Shown: positions 16,309-24,648, counted from the stretch's first letter. The stretch is DNA of 64,000 nt from DATJFQ01 sp035492775 (GCA_035492775.1 DATJIW010000065.1:1-64000), one strand, 5' to 3'. Made by a program: numbers and translations. The notes: a model not told the origin generated them from the sequence alone.

Positions 16309-17099
16309 CGCCCGGCAAACGAGCTCTTGGCATTTTGTTCGCGATTGCGCTCCTGGTGGGGTCCGTCCGAGTACGCAGTGTTTCGGCGACCACCCAGACC
16401 CCTTCATTGACCGACGAAATGAAGGACCAGCAGGCGCAAACGGGCAAGCGCGGCGGCGGATACGTCGACTTCCGAACGGAAATCACGGAAGCCATTGTCC
16501 GGCTTCCCATTGCCGCCGTCCTCGGCGCGGCGCTGGCGCTCCGGCCCCGACGCCGCGGAACGCCGCTCCGCAACCCGGCCGTGATTCAGACCCAGATCAT
16601 CCTGGCGATCGTGGGGGCGCTCGTCATGATGGTCGTCGGCACCAATCTCGCGCGAGCGTTCGGCGTGGTCGGCGCAGCCGGGCTGGTGCGCTATCGGGCG
16701 AAGATCGAGGATCCGAAAGACGCCGGGGTGATGCTGTCGACGCTTGCCGTTGGACTCGGCGCGGGTGTCGGGCTGTACGCGATGGTCGTCATTTCGACGG
16801 CATTCATCCTGCTGGCCCTCTGGGTCATCGAGTCGTTCGAGCCGGAAAAGGGCCGTCCGTTCGACCTGAAGATCAAGATGGGAGACGATACGGACGGTCG
16901 CAGGCGGGAGTTCGAGGCCATTTTGCGCCGCTATCGTATAGACTTCGAGCTGCGTTCATCGGCGGATGACGAGGTCAGCTACGATGCGGTTGTGCCGCTC
17001 GAGGTTCAGCGCGACCGGGTGACCAACGCGATTCTCAAACTCGACCCTGATGGCCATGCGGCCGTCGAGTGGTCGGAGAAGAAACCCAAGACCAAGTGA
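16305..17099 (+). CDS. DUF4956-type membrane protein
   Basis: This is a 264-residue protein with an N-terminal hydrophobic segment (residues 5-25) that may be a signal or anchor. At least three further helices (about 65-80, 90-110, 140-175) follow, with the conserved block LARAFGVVGAAGLVRYRAKIEDPKDAGVML. A soluble C-terminal alpha/beta domain of about 75 residues resembles the small ACT-like tail of MgtC/DUF4956 proteins. DUF4956 genes are commonly found beside CotH kinase-like and VTC polyphosphate polymerase genes; the kinase-like gene upstream fits that pattern. Start ATG 16305 overlaps the previous stop. Its function is not established. Confidence 0.7.
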   Translation: MTPGKRALGILFAIALLVGSVRVRSVSATTQTPSLTDEMKDQQAQTGKRGGGYVDFRTEITEAIVRLPIAAVLGAALALRPRRRGTPLRNPAVIQTQIILAIVGALVMMVVGTNLARAFGVVGAAGLVRYRAKIEDPKDAGVMLSTLAVGLGAGVGLYAMVVISTAFILLALWVIESFEPEKGRPFDLKIKMGDDTDGRRREFEAILRRYRIDFELRSSADDEVSYDAVVPLEVQRDRVTNAILKLDPDGHAAVEWSEKKPKTK

Positions 17100-17953
17100 A
17101 ACTGATCATCGAGCCCGACGACGGCGTGACTCCCGTTGTCCAAGCCATCAAAAAGGCCAAACGGACGATCCAAATCGTCATCTTTCGATTCGACCGGCTC
17201 GAAGTGCAAAAGGCGCTCGAGGCGGCGGTTGCCCGGGGCGTGGACGTCCAGGCGCTCATCGCGCACACGAACAAGGGCGGGGAAAAGACCCTGCGCAAAC
17301 TCGAGCTGCAGCTGCTGGCCAGCGGTCTTACCGTGTCGAGAACGGCAGACGATCTGCCTCGCTATCACGGCAAGATGATGCTGATCGACAACGAGGCGCT
17401 GCACGTCTACGGCTTCAACTACACGAAGCTGGACATCGACAAGAGCCGCAGCTTTGGGATCGTGACGCGGGATCGGAAGCTGGTCGCGGAAGGGATGCGG
17501 CTGTTCGAGGCCGACTTCACGCGCCAGACGTACACGCCGGGACACTCGAGGTTCGTGGTCAGTCCGGAGAACTCGCGGTCGTCGCTCACACAGTTCGTGA
17601 AGGAAGCGCGCAAGCAGCTGCTCATCTACGATCAACAGGTCAGCGACAATCTGCTCCAGCGCGTGCTGCTCGAACGCGCCAAGTCCGGCGTCGAGATCCG
17701 GATCATCGGCCGTCTCGAGAAGAGCCTGCCTGGCGTGAAGACGCGGAAGCTGGCCGACATGCGGCTGCACGTCAGGGCGATCGTGCGCGACGGCGCCAGT
17801 GCGTTCGTCGGAAGTCAGAGCTTGCGGAAGCTCGAACTCGACGGCCGGCGCGAAGTGGGTGTGATCGTGAACGACACCGGCATTGCCCGCAAGATTGCGG
17901 CGGTGTTCGAGGCCGACTGGCGGGCGGGCGCGCTCGTGAAAAAGGCTTCCTAG
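17096..17953 (+). CDS. Phospholipase-D-like phosphodiesterase/transferase
   Basis: This is a 285-residue protein with two PLD repeats. The first has a canonical HKD motif, H91-G-K93-x4-D98. The second is H225-V-R227-x4-D232, with Arg in place of Lys. No signal peptide is visible, so it is probably cytoplasmic or peripheral at the membrane. Family members cut or exchange phosphodiester bonds in lipids or nucleic acids. GTG 17096 was chosen because it gives a 4-nt GTGA overlap with DUF4956; an in-frame GTG at 17069 adds nine unlikely residues. It is the third gene of a coupled three-gene unit and is convergent with the phosphoesterase at 17961. Confidence 0.8.
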   Translation: MKLIIEPDDGVTPVVQAIKKAKRTIQIVIFRFDRLEVQKALEAAVARGVDVQALIAHTNKGGEKTLRKLELQLLASGLTVSRTADDLPRYHGKMMLIDNEALHVYGFNYTKLDIDKSRSFGIVTRDRKLVAEGMRLFEADFTRQTYTPGHSRFVVSPENSRSSLTQFVKEARKQLLIYDQQVSDNLLQRVLLERAKSGVEIRIIGRLEKSLPGVKTRKLADMRLHVRAIVRDGASAFVGSQSLRKLELDGRREVGVIVNDTGIARKIAAVFEADWRAGALVKKAS

Positions 17954-17960
17954 CGCCTGC

Positions 17961-18920
17961 TCACTGCTTCCGCCGGGTCATCGAGCCGGAGTCGATGACC
18001 TTGCCCGACCGATCGATGGCGGCGTACCACAGATCGTCGCCGTTAATCTCCATCAGCATGAAGACCTGGCTCGTATCATCGCCCTTCGCGGTGAGCGGCG
18101 ATCCTTTCCGCAGATCGCCTTCGCGGAGCTGTCCGCCGGACCCCGTCACGAAATACTGGATACCGTTCTGCGGTTTGATGCGCTCGTAGACGTGATCGTG
18201 GCCGTTGAGCACGAGCGACACGTCGTACTTCAGGAACATCGGCTCGAGAACGGCCCGCAGCTTCAGCTCGGATCCGTGGGTGCGCGCGGAGGAGTAGAGC
18301 GGGTGGTGGAAGAAACAGATCTTCCACTTCTCGTTCGACGACTTCAGCTCGTTGTCCACCCATTTGAGCTGGTCATCGTCCATGTACGTGCTTTCGAGGG
18401 CGAAGAATTTCACGTCCTGTTTGGGTGCCTTGAAGCTGTAGTAGAGCTTTCCGTCCATGTTGAACGGCTTGTAATAGCGCTGCTCGCGGGAGTCGTGATT
18501 TCCCAGGGACGCGTAGAACTTGACGCCGTTATCGAGCAGTTGTTTGTATGGCTGCTCGAATTTGTTCTGAAAATCCTGCGGACGCTCCGAACCGTACAGG
18601 TTGTCTCCCACCATCACCACGAACGTAAACGGAAACCGTTCGTGCCACGCCGCCAGTTGCGACGCCAGATCGTATTCACCCTTCTCGCCGGTGCCGTTGT
18701 CGCCGATGACGCCGAACTTCAACGAGTCGCTGCGATCGGGAAGCGGCATCGCTCCCTGTTCGGCGTTTGCCCCGGCCTGCTCTCCGGACGCCGGCGCCGC
18801 GGCGGGTGCCTGCGCATGACGGGCGGTCGAGCCTGATAACGATGGCGCCGCGCTGCAGGCCGCGGCGACCGCGGCGCACACGACGATCACTGGCGAGAGG
18901 ACGCTGCTGCGTATCGACAT
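17961..18920 (-). CDS. Secreted calcineurin-like metallophosphoesterase lipoprotein
   Basis: This is a 319-residue protein. The signal peptide ends in a lipobox-like AAACS. An Ala/Pro linker leads into a catalytic domain with the ordered metal ligands GDNGTG, VGDNLYG, LGNHD, FFHHP and NGHDHVYER, as in purple acid phosphatase-type enzymes with a dinuclear metal site. It would hydrolyse phosphate esters at the cell surface or in the periplasm. The next gene on the same strand starts 9 bp before its start, so the pair may be co-transcribed. The natural substrate is unknown. Confidence 0.85.
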   Translation of the reverse strand: MSIRSSVLSPVIVVCAAVAAACSAAPSLSGSTARHAQAPAAAPASGEQAGANAEQGAMPLPDRSDSLKFGVIGDNGTGEKGEYDLASQLAAWHERFPFTFVVMVGDNLYGSERPQDFQNKFEQPYKQLLDNGVKFYASLGNHDSREQRYYKPFNMDGKLYYSFKAPKQDVKFFALESTYMDDDQLKWVDNELKSSNEKWKICFFHHPLYSSARTHGSELKLRAVLEPMFLKYDVSLVLNGHDHVYERIKPQNGIQYFVTGSGGQLREGDLRKGSPLTAKGDDTSQVFMLMEINGDDLWYAAIDRSGKVIDSGSMTRRKQ

Positions 18921-18929
18921 TTTCGCTGG

Positions 18930-19502
18930 CTATTGGTAGGCGTGTTCCATGTAGTCGACGATGATGTGGGCGTGCGGGTCGAACAGGATCAGGCTCGTCT
19001 CGATGAACCGATATTCCAGTTCGCCCGGCAGCTTCGGGAGGGCCTGCAGAATCTGCGGCGGCATCGTCGACAGCGGCACTTCGTCCGGATACCGGGCGTT
19101 CACCGCGAGCGGCGCATTGCCCTTGTACTCGTTGTCGTGGATTTCGTTTCGGATCTGATGTCCGCTGGCGCCGGAGAACACTGGCCGCAGCAGGTGCCGT
19201 ACGAGTTGCTGCGTGTCCGGCGTGAAGATGTCGCCGGCCTTCGCCGACTTGCGGCTCGTCTGTACGAGTTTCTGCAGCGCCCGCTGGTGGCGATCGGCCG
19301 AGGCCGGATCGGTCTGTTTCGGCATGTCTTTCAGCGTGTCCTCGAGCTTGTCCCGGAGCGCGAGGTATGTCTTCACGCGGTTGCCGAACTCGCTGATGAC
19401 CTTGGCCTGAGGATTCGTGCGCGGCGGCTGTTGCGCGGACGCGGAAGACAGCCCTACGAGGCTGAGCAGCAGAGCGCTGATGACGGCGGGTCGGGCACGC
19501 AT
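18930..19502 (-). CDS. Secreted protein of unknown function
   Basis: This is a 190-residue protein with a clear signal peptide (LLLSLVGLSSASAQ). The mature part is mostly helical, charged in residues 35-100 (DKLEDTLKDMPKQ), and ends with YRFIETSLILFDPHAHIIVDYMEHAYQ. No motif for catalysis or metal binding stands out. Its position just upstream of the phosphoesterase, with a 9-bp gap, suggests one transcript. Similar short exported proteins occur in acidobacterial genomes, but a family name cannot be given from sequence reading alone. Confidence 0.6.
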   Translation of the reverse strand: MRARPAVISALLLSLVGLSSASAQQPPRTNPQAKVISEFGNRVKTYLALRDKLEDTLKDMPKQTDPASADRHQRALQKLVQTSRKSAKAGDIFTPDTQQLVRHLLRPVFSGASGHQIRNEIHDNEYKGNAPLAVNARYPDEVPLSTMPPQILQALPKLPGELEYRFIETSLILFDPHAHIIVDYMEHAYQ

Positions 19503-19574
19503 GACCTCAGCCGATGCAACGGATGCGCCACCAGGAGAGCGCCCAGTTGCCGGCGCGCTCTCATGATCGCCGGT

Positions 19575-20078
19575 TCAGCCGCGATAATTGCCGAACTGCA
19601 GAGCGACGCCGAAGTCCTGCTCGCGGAGCAGACGCATCGCCTCCTGGAGCTCGTCCTTCGACGCTGAGGATACGCGCACCTGGTCTGCCTGGATCGCGGC
19701 TGTTACTTTCTTCAGCTTGCGATCCTTCAGGTACTTCACGATCTCCTTGGCGGCTTCGGTCGGGATCCCCTGCTGCAGCGTCACGACGCGCCGGACGGTG
19801 TCGTTGGCGGCGCGCTCGATCGCGCCGGGTGTGAGGTTCTTGACGGGGACGCCGCGGCGGATGAGACGAGTCTGCACGATCTCCCACAGCGCGTTCATCT
19901 TGAAGTCGTCGTCCGCGATGAGCGTCATCGTGTTCTCGCCGCGATTCAGGTCGATCGCCGCGCGCGATCCCTTGAAATCGTACCGCTGCGCGATTTCTTT
20001 GCGGGCCTGATTCACGGCGTTGTCGACCTCCTGCAAATCGATGGTGGAGGTGATGTCGAACGACGCGGCTTGGGCCAT
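19575..20078 (-). CDS. yajQ: YajQ-family nucleotide/cyclic-di-GMP-binding protein
   Basis: This is a 167-residue protein, a normal YajQ length (about 160). It starts MAQAASFDITSTIDLQEVDNAV, continues with EIAQRYDFKGS and ends with LREQDFGVALQFGNYRG, the hallmark C-terminus. YajQ has two ferredoxin-like folds; members in Xanthomonas bind cyclic di-GMP and tune transcription. ATG 20078 overlaps the TGA of the radical SAM gene (TGATG), so translation is coupled. An upstream in-frame extension to 20333 lies within the radical SAM gene and is rejected. Confidence 0.92.
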   Translation of the reverse strand: MAQAASFDITSTIDLQEVDNAVNQARKEIAQRYDFKGSRAAIDLNRGENTMTLIADDDFKMNALWEIVQTRLIRRGVPVKNLTPGAIERAANDTVRRVVTLQQGIPTEAAKEIVKYLKDRKLKKVTAAIQADQVRVSSASKDELQEAMRLLREQDFGVALQFGNYRG

Positions 20079-21076
20079 CAGACTGCGGTGCTCGGCGCGG
20101 GGACCCTGCGGGGCTGACGCTTGCCGCCGATCGCGCGGCCGATTTTCAACGACGTTTCGAAGATGGCGCCGACCCGGATTCCGCCGGGCAGGCGGTGCGC
20201 GCCGACGGCACCGAGCGCCGCGGAAGCGATGCACCCGCACTGCGAGCAGTCGGGGGTCCCCCCGAACTGGCACGGTGTGATGTGGTGCTCGAAGTCCGCG
20301 GACACGCAGTGCGTCGTCTGTGCGAACACGCACGCGTCCGGCGTCCCCGGCGGCTTCACGTACTGCTTGATCAGCCCCTCCGGCATCGTGAGCTTCTTGT
20401 ACGTGCGGCGCAGTGTCATCAACGCCGCGACCACGCGCTCGCGGTCCTCGGGCAGGAGGATTTCGTCGGCGACTTCGCCGACCTGCGGCGTGAAGAGGCT
20501 GACCCAGATCTGCCGCACGTTGTGATTCGCCGACCAGTAGTGGACGAACTCTTCCAGGTAGCCGTCGCGCTGTACCTGCTGCCGCGTCACCGTGCAGTGC
20601 ACGGTGATCTGATGGCCCTCGATGTGTTTCAGAATGCGGTCGTAGGTGGCGGGCGTGCGGCGGCGATCGTGCTCCGGCTGCAGGCCGTCAATCGAGACTA
20701 CCAGCTGCAGCCGCGGGATCTTCGCCCATTCGGGTGGAATCGGACGGACCGCGCTGGTGACCACCTGTACGTATTTTCCGCGCTCGTACAGCTTCGGCAG
20801 GATCTGCTGCAGCTCGCGAAACCGGACGAGCGGCTCGCCGCCGACGATCGAGACATGCAGGGGTTTTTCCTGATCAACGAGCGCCAGGACCCGGTCGACG
20901 AGTTGCTGACCCTTATAGTCGGTGACCTGACGAAGCGTGACGTCGCCGCCGAGATGGTCGTCGCCGTACGCGTAGCACCCGGGGCATCGCAGCGGACACT
21001 CGCGCGTGATCTCGATCGACAGCGCGGGCGTGTACCCGCGGAGAATGCGACCCCACGCGGGAATAATGCCTTCCAT
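20078..21076 (-). CDS. Radical SAM enzyme, HpnH/MoaA-like
   Basis: This is a 332-residue protein. The [4Fe-4S] motif CPLRCPGC (CxxxCxxC, residues about 28-35) is followed by the SAM-contacting VGGEPLV and the VSIDG strand. The C-terminal part has more cysteines (CVFAQTTHC, CQFGGTPDCSQCGC) that could hold an auxiliary cluster, as in SPASM or twitch enzymes. The N-terminus ALSIEITRECPLRC is like HpnH and related synthases. The reaction is unknown. It precedes yajQ with a 1-nt stop/start overlap. It starts 14-65 bp from the divergent SET-domain gene. Confidence 0.82.
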   Translation of the reverse strand: MEGIIPAWGRILRGYTPALSIEITRECPLRCPGCYAYGDDHLGGDVTLRQVTDYKGQQLVDRVLALVDQEKPLHVSIVGGEPLVRFRELQQILPKLYERGKYVQVVTSAVRPIPPEWAKIPRLQLVVSIDGLQPEHDRRRTPATYDRILKHIEGHQITVHCTVTRQQVQRDGYLEEFVHYWSANHNVRQIWVSLFTPQVGEVADEILLPEDRERVVAALMTLRRTYKKLTMPEGLIKQYVKPPGTPDACVFAQTTHCVSADFEHHITPCQFGGTPDCSQCGCIASAALGAVGAHRLPGGIRVGAIFETSLKIGRAIGGKRQPRRVPAPSTAV

Positions 21077-21141
21077 CCAGCGACTATAACATGCCAGTCA
21101 TGCGCCGGACCTCTGGTATCGCCGCACTTCGAGCGGATACA

Positions 21142-21579
21142 ATGGCCTTCCGCGTGCCGCGTCGCCGATCCAGGTCCGGGCTTCCCGTCATCGAACGCCG
21201 CCACTCCCGCATTCAAGGCTGGGGCGTGTTTGCGGCAGAACCCATTTCGAAGAATACCCGCATCGTCACGTACGACGGCGAGAAGATCACGAACAGGGAG
21301 AGCCTGAAGCGTGAAGTGCAGTACCTCAAGAAAGGGCACATCTGGTGCTTCAAACTGAATCGACTCTACGTGCGCGACGCCGCCGTCGGCGGCAACGTGG
21401 CGCGATTCATCAATCACGCGTGCGCCCCGAACTGTTACACGCGGGTCATCGGGCAGACGATCTGGATCATTGCGGCGCGCAACATCCGTCGTGGTGAGGA
21501 GCTCACGTACGATTACTGTACGGACGGCGTTGGTTCGATTAAATGCCGCTGCAGCCCTGGCTGCACGACGATGATCTGA
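21142..21579 (+). CDS. SET-domain protein methyltransferase
   Basis: This is a 145-residue protein and essentially only a SET domain. GWGVFAAEPISKNTRIVTYDGE begins the fold, NVARFINHACAPNC holds the SAM-binding NHxCxPN motif, GEELTYDY holds the catalytic Tyr, and a post-SET-like CRCSPGC closes it. SET enzymes methylate lysines on proteins; bacterial ones are scattered and probably acquired by transfer. ATG 21142 was preferred because a TATAAC -10-like box lies at 21085-21090; an in-frame ATG at 21091 would overlap it. The substrate is unknown; no histone-like gene is adjacent. Confidence 0.85.
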   Translation: MAFRVPRRRSRSGLPVIERRHSRIQGWGVFAAEPISKNTRIVTYDGEKITNRESLKREVQYLKKGHIWCFKLNRLYVRDAAVGGNVARFINHACAPNCYTRVIGQTIWIIAARNIRRGEELTYDYCTDGVGSIKCRCSPGCTTMI

Positions 21580-21612
21580 CGCGAAGGGACAGACGCAAGG
21601 ACCGGGAGAAAG

Positions 21613-21981
21613 ATGCCCAAGCGCCGGCAGAGCCGAAGCGAGCCCGCACTGAGTTCCGCGCACGGGCCATGGCACGTCGCGAGACACATGCTGTCTGGCG
21701 CTGTCGCGCTTCTGCCGCTCGGAGCGGCGACGCTCTTTCTCGGCACTGCCATCTACCACTGGGTCGAGCATCTGCCGTGGCCCGATTCCTTCCTGAATGC
21801 CGCGATGCTGCTCGGCGGCATGGGGCCCGTCAATCCGCTTCGTACGACGGCCGGCAAGTGGCTCGCCGGCTTGTACGCGCTCTTCGCAGGGCTGCTCTTC
21901 ATCGTGCTCGCGGGCGTCATGCTCGCGCCCGTCATCCACCACGTGCTTCAACGGTTCCACCTGGACGAGGACCGGGAATAG
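21613..21981 (+). CDS. Small two-helix membrane protein, unknown
   Basis: This is a 122-residue protein preceded by GGGAGAAAG. A basic N-terminus is followed by two predicted membrane helices (about residues 28-48 and 85-112) separated by a loop with HWVEHLPWPDSFLNAAMLLGG. The tail is acidic. Nothing identifies its role. It lies 33 bp after the SET gene in the same direction. Confidence 0.6.
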   Translation: MPKRRQSRSEPALSSAHGPWHVARHMLSGAVALLPLGAATLFLGTAIYHWVEHLPWPDSFLNAAMLLGGMGPVNPLRTTAGKWLAGLYALFAGLLFIVLAGVMLAPVIHHVLQRFHLDEDRE

Positions 21982-21989
21982 GAGCCGCC

Positions 21990-22043
21990 ATGTTCGAGCG
22001 CCATACCGAAAACGTCCGGCGAGTCCTGTTCCTCGCACCTTAA
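21990..22043 (+). pseudogene. Remnant of a ClpC N-terminus (17 codons)
   Basis: The reading frame MFERHTENVRRVLFLAP has an AGGAG site upstream and closely matches the start of ClpC-type AAA+ chaperones (MFER-T-ARRV-F-A). It then stops. The following bases (CGAAGCGACGGGGTTTCGGC) look like one of the short dispersed repeats of this genome. It is best read as a truncated gene end, though it could be a leader peptide for trmO. Resemblance over 16 residues only. Confidence 0.4.
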
Positions 22044-22082
22044 CGAAGCGACGGGGTTTCGGCCGTTCCAAGGAGAGCCTGG

Positions 22083-22538
22083 GTGCGTATCAACCTGAAA
22101 TCAGTGGGCGTTGTCCGCAGTCCGTACCAGGATTCGGCGTCGGTTCCGAAGGGCCTTGGTGCGCAGCACGACGCGGAGGGCACGCTCGAGATACACGACG
22201 ATCTTGCCGCCGGCCTCGCAGACATCGAGGGGTTCTCACATCTCTATGTCATCTGGTTCTTCCACCGCGTCGATCGGGTGGAACTGACGGCCCACCCGCC
22301 GTCGGACGATCGGCCGCATGGCGTATTCGCGACCCGCTCGCCGCAGCGTCCGAATCCGATCGGTCTGACGATCGTCGAACTGCTTCGCCGCGACGGCACG
22401 AAGCTGCACGTCCGCGGCATCGACATGCTGGACGGCACGCCGATCCTGGATATCAAGCCGTACTTGAGCAGTGTTCCGCCGGAGCAGCTGCGCCGGGGCT
22501 GGCTCGCCGACGCGGAGAAGCGGAAGGGAAGTCTTTGA
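22083..22538 (+). CDS. tsaA: TrmO-like tRNA (N6-threonylcarbamoyladenosine-37) methyltransferase
   Basis: This is a 151-residue protein of the TsaA/TrmO (UPF0066) family. It has IGFVRSPY-like VGVVRSPYQ at the start, IEGFSHLYVIWFFHR in the middle, and the signature ATRSPQRPNPIGLTIVELL. A further GIDMLDGTPILDIKPYL segment is typical of the family. TrmO methylates t6A37 of certain tRNAs using SAM. It begins with GTG 22083 behind AAGGAGAG. It is a single-domain version without a long C-terminal extension. Confidence 0.88.
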   Translation: MRINLKSVGVVRSPYQDSASVPKGLGAQHDAEGTLEIHDDLAAGLADIEGFSHLYVIWFFHRVDRVELTAHPPSDDRPHGVFATRSPQRPNPIGLTIVELLRRDGTKLHVRGIDMLDGTPILDIKPYLSSVPPEQLRRGWLADAEKRKGSL

Positions 22539-22640
22539 TTGCCGGGAGCAGATTGCTGCCGTCGGATTTCTGGCATCACCAATCCAGCGTCAGCCATCAG
22601 CCATTGATCTCAACTCTCAAATTTCAATCAGCAATTCGCG
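22539..22640. repeat. Short degenerate CAACTCTCAAATTTCAA-type repeat between trmO and esterase
   Basis: About 100 bp of noncoding DNA holds CAGCGTCAGCCATCAGCCATT and ATCTCAACTCTCAAATTTC, much more A/T-rich than its surroundings and similar to the insert in dnaE2. A comparable string (ATTTGTGAATTCGTGAGTTG) occurs at the 3' end of the next gene, about 23255-23285. Confidence 0.5.
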
Positions 22641-23273
22641 ATGGTGATCTACCTTCACGGCTTTGCCTCGGGAGTGACGTCCACGAAAGCGGAGTTCATC
22701 GGGCGCCGGCTTCGAGCCGATGGCATCGACTTCCGCGCGCCAGACCTGAACCTCCCGGACTTCTCGACCCTGACGGTCACGCGCATGCTGCAGCAGACGC
22801 GGACCCTCATTGGTGAGGCGTCGGTCCCCGTCACACTGATCGGATCGAGCCTCGGCGGCTTCGTCGCCGTTCATGCCGCCGCGCAGTGGCCGGACCTCGT
22901 TGCGCGGCTGGTACTGCTCGCGCCCGCGCTCGATTTCGGATCGCCGCGGATGGCGCGCATGGCGGATGCGTCGCTGGACGAATGGAAGGCCAGCGGCACG
23001 CTGAACGTGTTTCATTTCGGCTACGGCCGCTTCGTTCCGATTCACTACGAGCTGTACGAGGACGCGCGCCGGTACGACGCGATGCGCGCGCGGGTCTCGG
23101 CGCCGACGCTCGTATTTCAAGGACGCTACGACGCCGTCGTCGTTCCGGCAACGGTGGAGCGGTGGGCGGCGGAGCGGCCCAATGTGGATTTACGCCTGAT
23201 GGACGACGGCCATCAATTGACGGCTTCGCTGCCCCTGCTGGCTGACGCAATTCGTGGATTTGTGAATTCGTGA
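22641..23273 (+). CDS. YqiA-like alpha/beta-hydrolase esterase
   Basis: This is a 210-residue alpha/beta hydrolase. It starts MVIYLHGFASG (oxyanion-hole HG). The nucleophile is the Ser in GSSLGG (about residue 76), the acid is probably Asp in QGRYDAVV, and the base is His in DDGHQL. Its length and the HGF-S-PxS-like opening match the UPF0227/YqiA group of cytoplasmic esterases. The substrate is unknown. The 3' end is convergent with the EPS locus. Confidence 0.82.
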   Translation: MVIYLHGFASGVTSTKAEFIGRRLRADGIDFRAPDLNLPDFSTLTVTRMLQQTRTLIGEASVPVTLIGSSLGGFVAVHAAAQWPDLVARLVLLAPALDFGSPRMARMADASLDEWKASGTLNVFHFGYGRFVPIHYELYEDARRYDAMRARVSAPTLVFQGRYDAVVVPATVERWAAERPNVDLRLMDDGHQLTASLPLLADAIRGFVNS

Positions 23274-23313
23274 GTTGGTGAATCGTGCTCACTAACCCAC
23301 GAATGCGCAGCTT

Positions 23314-24630
23314 TTACCAGCAGATCCCCCGGTACTCCGCGGGAATCGCACCTCGATCGGTCTTCACGCGCACGAGGTCGAGGACAATCTGGCCGGCACG
23401 CGTTCGCGTCAGCGCGTCGCTGAATTCAGGCGCGGCATTGCCGACAACGAGTACGTCGGAGCCGTCGATGACTTCGTCGATCGTCTCGCACAGGAGCGAC
23501 GACAGGTGCGGAATCTGCGTGTTGATGTATTCCTTGTTGGCGCCCACGAGCCGCGCCATCGATACGTTCTTGTCGTAAATGCGCAGCGCGTAGCCCTTGC
23601 CGAGCAGCGCTTCGGCCAGGATGACGATTGGACTCTCGCGCAGGTCGTCTGTCCCCGCCTTGAAACTGAATCCGAGCAGCCCGACCCGCTTCTTTCCCGT
23701 CTGGACCACTTCGTCTATGGCGTGCTCGATTTGAAGCCGGTTACTGGCGAGGATCGACTGGATGACCGGCATGTCGAGGTCGACTTCCTTCGCGCGGTAC
23801 TGCATCGCCCGCACGTCCTTCGGCAGGCACGAGCCGCCGAACGCAAAGCCGGGTTTCATGTAATACGACGACAGGTTCAGCTTCTCGTCGCGGCAGAAGA
23901 TGTCCATCACCTCGTGGCTGTCGATTTGCAGCCGCTTGCAGAGATTGCCGACTTCGTTCGCGAACGTGACCTTCAACGCATGCCAGGTATTGCTCGCATA
24001 CTTGATCATCTCTGCAGTGCGGATGGTGGTCGTGACGACTGACGCCTCGACTTTCGCGTAGAGCGCTTTCGTGGGCTCGGCGTCGGAGGAGTAGTTGTGG
24101 CCGACGAGCGTCAGCGGCGGATGGCGGAAATCGTTGATGGCGGTCCCTTCGCGAAGGAACTCGGGGTTCACAGCGACGCCGAAGCCGCTGCCGTATTTCC
24201 TGCCTGATGTTCGTTCGAGCGCGGGAATGACGACGTCGTGCGTCGTTCCCGGAAGCACCGTGCTCCGCACCACGACGACGTGGTACGACGCCTTGTCGCG
24301 GAGCGCCTCGCCGATCTGTTCGGCGACGCGTTCGAGGTAGGTCAAATCGAGGCTGCCGTTGCGCCGGCTCGGCGTGCCGACGCAGATGAGCGAGAGGTCC
24401 GTCGACTCCACCGCATCACGGGTGCTCGTGGTTGCGCGAAGCCGTCCATTGGAGGCGTTCTCGCGGATGAGGTCGTCGAGACCCTTTTCGACGATGGGAC
24501 TGCGTCCCTCGTTGAGACTGTTGACCTTGTCCGGGTTCACGTCGACGCCGACGACCGTATGGCCGTCTGCGGCGAACGACGCCGCCGACACGCTGCCGAC
24601 GTAGCCCAGACCGAATACCGACACGTTCAT
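23314..24630 (-). CDS. GDP-mannose/UDP-glucose 6-dehydrogenase (AlgD/Ugd type)
   Basis: This is a 438-residue NAD-dependent four-electron dehydrogenase that turns a sugar nucleotide into its uronic acid. The NAD motif GLGYVGSVSAASFA is at the N-terminus, VNPEFLREGTA in the central part, and the catalytic Cys lies in FGGSCLPKD (about residue 270), followed by the C-terminal NDP-sugar domain with LGFSFKAGTDDLRESP. The sequence is closer to AlgD than to Ugd in these blocks, but substrate choice needs biochemistry. It is the last gene of the minus-strand EPS block. It follows the glycosyltransferase by 18 bp, with a good GGGAGGG site. Confidence 0.9.
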   Translation of the reverse strand: MNVSVFGLGYVGSVSAASFAADGHTVVGVDVNPDKVNSLNEGRSPIVEKGLDDLIRENASNGRLRATTSTRDAVESTDLSLICVGTPSRRNGSLDLTYLERVAEQIGEALRDKASYHVVVVRSTVLPGTTHDVVIPALERTSGRKYGSGFGVAVNPEFLREGTAINDFRHPPLTLVGHNYSSDAEPTKALYAKVEASVVTTTIRTAEMIKYASNTWHALKVTFANEVGNLCKRLQIDSHEVMDIFCRDEKLNLSSYYMKPGFAFGGSCLPKDVRAMQYRAKEVDLDMPVIQSILASNRLQIEHAIDEVVQTGKKRVGLLGFSFKAGTDDLRESPIVILAEALLGKGYALRIYDKNVSMARLVGANKEYINTQIPHLSSLLCETIDEVIDGSDVLVVGNAAPEFSDALTRTRAGQIVLDLVRVKTDRGAIPAEYRGICW

Positions 24631-24648
24631 TCCACCCTCCCAAGCCGA

